A stretch of DNA of 64,000 nt from Phoronis australis (Eukaryota; Phoronida; Phoronidae), in the NCBI GenBank assembly GCA_002633005.1, contig NMRA01000119.1:797950-861949 (forward strand). Reading direction: 5' to 3'. The translations under genes and the position numbers were made by a program. Shown in pieces: positions 39,701-48,700 of this stretch. Every line of letters begins with the position of its first letter. Position 1 is the first letter of the stretch. Below the pieces are notes generated by a model. The model saw only the letters and a program-made list of their open reading frames with translations, was not told the DNA's origin and made no database searches.

Positions 39701-42700
39701 CATCGAATGGGCGATGGGGACATTTACACATAGAATAGGATTAATGTATTCACTCGTCTTGAGCAAGCACTTCAAATGTTTCCAAAGTAGGGAAGTCAAA
39801 AAGGACGGGCTGAGTTCTATTCTCACTTCAAGGCTGATGTTCATGGCCCAGAATATCGAGAACATTCGTTTTTTCAATTCGCAGAATATGATTAACCAGG
39901 GAAAATTGACAACATTTGGATAACTTCAAAACATCGTATCTCAAAAATGGCATGTCGGACTTGAATTGAAATGTTCAGATGCTTATATTGCAGGTGTTGC
40001 TGAACAAACACGACAATGACTTCTGCCGATTCGGGCATCCTCAGAGTCTTCACATAATTTCGGAACAACACACGTTCGTATGTTGGCTCACAGCGAAATA
40101 ACTTATCAACACTCATTGGAATACACACAGCGTGTGTTGTTCCGAACTTATGACAGGGGTGAAGAAGCAAGAACCGACAAAAGCCAATGCTGTGTTCAAT
40201 AGCACTCGAATTAGAGAAATTGTACTGGTAACTTACACCTACTGTTATTTATGCACTGTTTTTAAAAGAGTGGTTTTTAATCATAAAAGTAACGGTTTCG
40301 ACAGCACATTTTTCAAAAGTGATCACATTGAAATTTTATGATTGTTTTATAGTTTTCGTCAAGTATAAAACACAAGAAGAATTTGCCCGTGTAAATAATA
40401 AAGGTGATGTTTTAACAGCATTAGTAACAGGACTTCAGTGTCTTCTTAAAACAAAGTGTGAAGCCTGGTTTAGTTGACAGCATCGACACATGTCATTCAT
40501 ATTTTGATTCAAAACACCGGTGCTGTCTTCCAGTTCGAGAATTATGATTTAGGAATGTGTAGAGTTAACTCATCAGATGCTGCTTTGTATTTAATGGTTA
40601 GCATTGAGTTGCTTTTCATCCAGCTCATTAACACATGTCTTCTTTTCTAATTTTAAAGAGAGGTGTTAACTAATGTCACATTACAGTTCACGCACTTACA
40701 ATTACAAATTTCTTGATCCACGATGTCATTTTTGAGTTTCAGAGAATATTCCAGCAGATATTTGTTCTTTTCTCAGTTACATCTGTTCTTCCCATGGTCT
40801 CTAACAATTTCCTCTTTCATTCTTAAATGCCGGTTAAATCTAATCGAAGCACAGCATAAAAAATTAGTCTAATTCTTAAAAAGATTGCGAGATCAAAAAC
40901 ATGTAAGATGAGACGATGTAATCATTTGCTATGAAATCATTTCATACAAGCCACCCAAGACACTGAAAAACACAACAAGAGTGACTACAGTAAGTGAGAG
41001 TGTGGCAAAAATGCTCAATAAAGTAGGTGACAGGTTGCTTCCGCTTAAAAATACCCAGTGTCGGCTTTTTCAACATAAAACATAGCATACCAGGTCAGAG
41101 CAAAAATTTCACGTTGATTTCAAGGCAACAGGAACGTGACATATATTCCATTAGGTCTTTTGTTATTTATATTCTAAAGCACCTTAGGAATTCTTTCATA
41201 TGAATATTTTTGCGTCTTGAATTTTCCAAAAGCTAAGCATTTCTTTACACACACTGGACAGCATTTGTTTTATTTACATTTTACAATGTGGTCCAGCTGC
41301 CTGATTTTAATAAGTTGAATTCTACTAAGAATAACTAGATGACATTGTGAACTGTAACTTTTCTGCAAATACTTTTGAAATTGAAAAAGTCCAGTGCATC
41401 TAGCTTGAATCTGTAGCAACTTCTTTACTTAATTTTAAAGCTGTTTTTGAAATATTTAATCGTTTTAAGGTTCTTAGGTGTGAGATACATTTTATCTGCT
41501 GCAAGCTTAGAAAGTAAAGAGACCTAAGGTTATCATATTGGCTGAAATTTTGTAATTTCATGGGTGTGACGGACGTATGGGACAGACGTACAATTTTGCC
41601 GTACGCCTGTCACGCAGTTTCTGAATAATCCTTGAGATCTAAAATTTTGGTATTGAGTAACAAGTTAAAAGAATCTGAAATTATTTTAATTTTGGATGAA
41701 AACTTTTAACGAAACTAAACTTTTTAGCACTTTTTTGTGACGGACGTACGGCACCATGATAACCAGGAGTTGGCCTTTGACCCCAAGAGGTCAATGATGT
41801 GCCAAAGTTGAAATGTAACACACATTAAAATCGAGCAATTTTTAGGGTCAAGTGAACCCAAATATGGGTCTATTTAGGCAGAAAATTGAAAGTCATATGA
41901 CAGTCAAATATGGGCCCTAAAATTAAAGAGACTGATCTTTCAGATGAGACCAGAAATGTTAGTGTAGTCACAATTTAAATTTTTGCCTCAAGGTTGCCCT
42001 TTTCACGGAATTGCCCATGTATCACTTTTCTAAATTTAGTTCTGACGTAATTTTTGTGCGGAAAGCTGCATAAAGTGTGCGAATCTTTGTCTCAGGATAA
42101 ATATCGTGTTCTGAGATATTGTACCTACTTGTGTTCTGGCGGGGACGACAGCTTCTCGATAGAATATGTAAGAAAGAGATTTTTAAGAGAAGAGATAGAA
42201 AATATTGGGCGACCAAGGAGGACAGGCGCGGCTCCGATCTCCGGGTTTGAGGAAATTCCTTCTCGAACTGTTGCTTTGATGGGCTTGTGAAGTTGTGTTG
42301 TTGCGAGATTCAACGGCAAGTTTCAAGCGACGTGTTTTTTCAGCTGCGAACCAGCGTCTTTAATATTTTGCTCATGCCATGATGTCACACTTTATCAAGC
42401 AAACCTCTCGTCGTATTGTGTTGAAGATCGTTAACAATTATTACGATTTAATTCTTGAAGTCACCAGAGTCATGGGGTAACTTTTATGAGCAAGTGATTG
42501 ATAACTACGTCTCTCTGAGGTTAGAAAATCGCTGACAAGAATAAAGACTATCCTTGCACATTTGATGTATGTTTGCATTTGTATTGTTGGCTTTTAGGTG
42601 ATGACAACTAAATATTTATTGGAAAAATACTGGTTATATTTGTGCGAACGAATTTAAATTCTGAACCATCCGCTGGGCAGCTTATATAAAACGGGGCGAA

Positions 42701-45700
42701 AGAACACAGCACGTAAAAAGACACCGCTTACTGTGCTGGGCAATGCTATGGTGCAAACAAGTATTTTCGTAATCAGACAAACGATGGCCAGCAACCTGAA
42801 ATTTAAATGTTGCTAAATGCTGTGACTGTCAGTTTCTATAGCTTGTGAGCTGTAGTTGCAAGCTCGGCACAACCCGGCGGTACTCAACCACCTTTTCGAC
42901 AGGGGGTGCAGCTGTAAAATCAAACTACCAACCCACTTGAGAGTGGGCTTCAAAAATGGGACACATTCATAGGAATTGCTCTTAAAAAAGCCACCCTTTG
43001 ATAAGATGTGTTCCAGAAACGCCACCATTTTGAAGGGGCTAATTCCATAAAACCTAAAAGTTTCTAAGGCGTTCTTGAACTGCTTAATTTCCAACCCATT
43101 AAGTCTGAAACGGTATCACAAGAAGACTACCATGTTGGCAAGCGTACATCATTTGCCATAAAAGTTTTTAGATTTCATTTAGTAATTAATAATTCTTTAT
43201 GTAGATTTGTGAAGTTGCAAAAAATAACATTGTGTAAAGTTCCAAATTCCCAAAGTGAATTCTTGAGCAGAGACCTATGTCGAAAAAGATACCCTTTCGC
43301 ACGGGAATATTATCAGAAAAGGCACTGGTCGAGAAAAAGTCCCCCTACTGAGCGGCAAGTCTCGTATAAATGCTTGGGAAAACCCTCCCCCGAGCGGATA
43401 GGTGGTCTCACGAGTTCAATACCTTTGATTTGATTTGATTCGATTTGATTTGCGATATGCTTTGATTCGTGTCGTCGATATAAAGTAGCTTAGCTGGCAG
43501 TATACATGTATAGTGAGACCGTAGTCACGGCCTATTTGCGCTACCTGGAAAAAATATTTGGAGTAGGCCAAGTTTGGCGGTAGTTTTGAAGTAGACATTA
43601 CTGGTAAGTTCATTGAATCTTGGTTGATTGCATTTGTGAACGTGTTAAGAATAAGAAATGTCTACTAGTTCGCCTGTAGATTCATTTTGTTCAAGATAGC
43701 AACCCCTATATCAATGTTGCCTTTCAGTGTAGCGACTGAAAATTCTGCTGTGATTCAGGTGAAACAACCCAGATTTTCAAAAAAAAAATCTAGTTAGATA
43801 CTAACATTTTGGAACCACATTTTGGATTCTGCAAGAAATTTGTTTTCAGAATTTTGTACTCACTGACGTCTAGTGCTAACAGGGAAGTGATGGTTTTTGG
43901 CTGAAAACTGTCGAGTTTGCGTTTTGACGCCGTTTTTCGGACCCTCGCCTCCTTTTTCGGTGGAAGTAAATGGGTAAAAAATACACAATACAGTTCCTGT
44001 GGTCTTGCGTAGCAGTTTGGATGTGAAGAGACTCACAATTTTTCATTTTGTTGATAACAGTTTTCGGTAGAGTGGAGGATAGACATCAACTCTAGTGACG
44101 TGTGTACTGCCAGGTAAACTTCGGTGAGAACTGTACAGCGCCTCGTTAGCTGAACGACGTGACTAGACCGGGATTAACCTAGTACATTCAGGTGTTTTAA
44201 AAACGTAGTCTGTCGACGCCAGCCGGTGACTGCATGTGCCACGGAAACAAAACAAGTGCAAGAATTTGGTCTCACTGTTTTAGAATGGTCTTGGCAAGAT
44301 GATCGTTGACCTTAGACAGCACTATCTGAACTGCTCTGATATGGGACTGTGTATCTTTTCCTCGAAGTAAAGAACCAGTCAACTCACAAATCACATCCCT
44401 GTTGTCAAGGAAGGCAGTATTTCAATGCACGGTTTTACTTGAAATGACTATACAAACAGCCCACAATTCACCCAATGCTTATATATAGACAATGAATAGA
44501 TATGAGATAATGATAAAAGCTACATTTCGTCTTGTTTGGCAAGCTAAAAATGAAAATCGAGTGATAGGATTCTATTTCTGTTTCCAACAAGAAAATCTAA
44601 GCCATCGGCGACTCAAGAAAACGCTTTAGAGTTTATAGAGTTTGGCTAAGTCTGAAATAGTGGATTAAAAAATGGCGCATGCGCGCATTATCTCTGATTG
44701 AGTTGTTGGATCATTCGGTAGAAATTCAAGATCGTGTGAGTGTGGTTGTATTGTTTTTGAGCCTCAGAGCGCTCCCAATAAAGACTGAGCATTGCCAGCT
44801 AAACAGTGCAAAAATGCAGCTTTAACTTTTACAAAAAAAACACGTATATCCCGTTAATGAGTTAATATTAGTCTGTCACCGTGGTCTAATGAGTGTGAAA
44901 TTGCGTGCCAATACTCTGTCTCTTATTTTGCGTGTTTTATTTGAGCCATCACTTAAATTTACTGGCTGCGAGAATCTTCTTCGCTTCGAAACACCACGTT
45001 TGTGAAGTAATAATACTTAATTCTTTTTAATGGCATTTTTCCAAGCCATGTCGTCAAGTAATCCCGTCCCGCCGTTCCGTTTCAAAGGTATCCAAATCAA
45101 TTTGGACCCCCCCTCTTTCCACCTCCCCCTATAGCCGCTCCCTCCCTCCTCCCTCCTTCCCTTTCTCCCTCCCTCCCTCCCTCCCTTCCTCTCGCGAAAT
45201 TAATGAACTGAAGTTATTGTAAAACAATGAGACTACGGATAGTCCTCAAATCATCAATCAGGCTTAGTAGGTTTCTTTGTCAGACTGCGAAAAGCTGTGT
45301 AACGTTTGATTGTCTCGGTTGAATAAACTGTTGCAACAGCTGATCAGACTGTAAACACTTATAACCCTGTAGGCCTACGGTTAAATGTCTTTCATCGATT
45401 ACGGCTGATCAAATCATTGCATTAATTAGGTTTACCTGAAGGCAGTGAGGAAGCCGGGCCAGTTATGCTGCGCCATGTTTAACGCTTTGGATCTTTTTTG
45501 TTTTTTGTTGTTTTTCAACACGAGGGGTTATCTTTCCTAATTACACATGACAAGTAGGATGAAGTAGAAAACGTAAAATTGCCACCAGATAAGTTGATAA
45601 TATTTAAAACCTTCAAAAGAAGCCTTGTCTTTTGTAAAAAGCATTCTCCCCTCTATCTTTTGTACAGGGGCTTACATTGTGTAAGTACCGTTATATATGA

Positions 45701-48700
45701 AGTTAGCTTTGAATTTTATGTCATTTTTGCACAATGAACGTCATTGCTTTTTTTTGATCGGGTGTGGCAAAGAATGGGAATGAAAAGTGGACACCAGAAG
45801 CCATGTAGCGAACGAAGCCCGTTGTAATTTACGTATGCTAATGTGTTGCCTCAAAATTAGCGGTAGCAATCACTGTATAAATATTATTCTACTTAAGAAT
45901 ATTAATAAGGGTGGAGTATATTAAAATAAGCTGGTTGACACGCTGGTTTTATGATAATCTAAACTGTTACAAGGTCGACAACTCTCGTTGTGTTGCATAA
46001 GCCCGCAGGAAAACACAAGGGAACACGAGTATCTAACACATGTAGTTCGTACCGTACTTATGTGAGAAGCATTCTATTCCAGGATATCGATCCAAATAAT
46101 GGCAAGGTCACCAAATTAAAACTAATATACACATGTTAATTTGCAAAACATACAAATTGTAGATTTCTGAGTTCCTGAGCTGACATTTGGGTATAGTCTG
46201 CCTTGTGCATTGAATGGGCTATTACAAAGTTGTCAAATATCAGGTTAACTTGGACGTATTTCAATGTTAACTTGCGTTCCGTTGGTCCTAATTAGTAACA
46301 GCGCAACCAGCATTAGCGAAATGTTGTAGATGGTGTGACTGAGCAAACCAACTCAGGAGAGATTATCACAATTTCAGCGAAATGGACAACTCGATGTTTA
46401 CCTGAGGTTGTTCATAAAGAAAGATATCTCTCACATCTAAAGTGACTGAGAGCCAAAAGCCTTCTCAGCATAGTGATGGCGTTTGAGGGCTAAGGATCCA
46501 ACGTGACTGCCTACCAAGAACTCCGTAGAAGCGGGAACTTCGTGGAAACGCTAGAGATATGTCATGAATTACAAGCAGAGGCTCTGCACGTGATCACGCT
46601 AGCTTCCGCTGCGAGATTCTTAGAGCTCACTCCTGGGTTGCATGAAACAGTTCCAGATAGGGACTCGACTATGTTCTTTAAATTTCACCGCATTTGTGGA
46701 CTTGTGAAAACACTGATTGAACATTCTAATGCTCTTTTGTTTTTGTNCAGTGCTGTTCCCTTGGCCCTTATTATTATAATTATGGCCAAGCCAGCTTCAA
46801 GCCTTGTTTGATCGACAACAACCTACAACTAACTACGTCACATAAGGGCCAAGGGGACTGTAATTAAATTTAAAGCACTATTTACCGCAATCTCTGAAAA
46901 CTAGAAATTAAAATTAAAATGACCATGAATCGCAATCTTTGAAAACCGTTGTTTTGCTTCATGTTTTGGTACGAAACCTTTACTTTTTTGCTTTTTGTGC
47001 TGATACAGCGAGTTAGCGTTGGAACGTGATGAAGGAATGGTTCAAATGGAGGTCATCGATTGCTTCAACGGAAGGATCCGTCGCTGCTTTGACATTTTCG
47101 ATTTAAGTCTTGACCTAATTAGAGATGTGTGCTTTCCCCTCAAGACCTCTATGCGGGGGTGAGTTACCCAGAACACGAACCTTGCGAATACTCAAGATGA
47201 CGCAAAAAGTTGCAGGATATCGCTCTGAATTACAACCGAAGCGCGTGATCACACTACCTTCATTCGTCATATCCATGCGTCAACCGAAGTCAACCCCGAT
47301 TGTATTCGGCAAAATTTCACCATTTTGGCTACAATATAGGAGGCAAATGAAATTTTAAGTTATTTATGATAAGTAGCCCTAAAGAAATGCTACGCTAATT
47401 TCAAGTTATATACAGTTCCTAACAACAAACATTTTTTCTCTAACTGTGGGCATTATAATAATATTAGTCTTTGAATGAAATATGGTATGAAATATGACAT
47501 AAAAGATAATTACAATAGCTGACTGTTCATTTTGGCGCTCTCTAGAGTAATGAGAGCGCGATCGACTTCCGCTTGATCCCTACGGCTTGGGGTGACAAAA
47601 ACTAAATTACTACATAGCGGTTCGTTAATGTAAGAACAGAGGAACAACTCCCATTGCCAGTCCCTCCCATTGTTCCGTTTAGTTAAGTTCGCTAATTCAT
47701 TTTGGCTTTTTGACATCGGCTGGCATCGAAATTCTCCCGCTTTATCAGTCAAAATTACTGATTTCGCAGGGCGCGGACTCTTCTTCGCAGCGGGAAATAT
47801 TTTTGAACATAATGTCCTTCATCCATGGATATTTCATAAGGTTTTCCTTTTTCTGTGAGCCATCAGCGCACCCCGGCATTGTGATAACTTTTTATACCAG
47901 TAGGTTGAGACATGCTGTCTCCATTACATAGGTTCTGTAGGTGGCGCTCAATGGATGTTCACCACCAAAGACCTGATCGCCGTCTGGCGGGAAAGTGATT
48001 TTCAATATGGCGAGGCTATTTGAATGATCAGCTATTATTCTAGTCCGAGATTGTATATTATTCCAAGGTAATGTAATTGTTATAGAACGGATCTGAAGTA
48101 TTTGCACTATACACTGCAACCTCTTTGGAGAAGTGAAACACCAGCACGCTCGCGCGTGCCTGTCGTTATGCAGTGATACTCATTTGGATTCCCTTGTAAT
48201 TACTGATCAATGACATAGTTATTAGCAACTGCGTTAAAATATAACCCAATTCATATGCTTGAAAACCACCTAGCTTATAAATTAATATCAGCTCTGGGCA
48301 AACAATGGTGAATGAGCCATTTTGCAAAGCGGAATCTTAGGATGGGTTTGCCTTTTCTAATGGCGTGTTACATCTTGCAAGCGGTCTTTGGACAACTGCC
48401 AATGACTTATCCCGCACTGCGCTTTCTCCAACGCATCTTTCGTGGTGAGAAACGGACTCAGAACTTTTCCAACCATTCTGGTCCCTGATTGATTTGCTGT
48501 TCAGCTGACCAAAGAGCTTCTCATTCAAGTTTTTAGCTTTGGTCAAGAGTTGAAGATTGCATGACAGTAATGCGCAGCCACTTGTTTCCAGGACGTTTTC
48601 TGTCATGAAGTCGAAAGAGCGCATTTGCAAATTAGGTTCTTGACTTAGACTAGTTCCTACAAAGATTAGACTGTTCCAATCATATCTGGCTCATGTTGTA

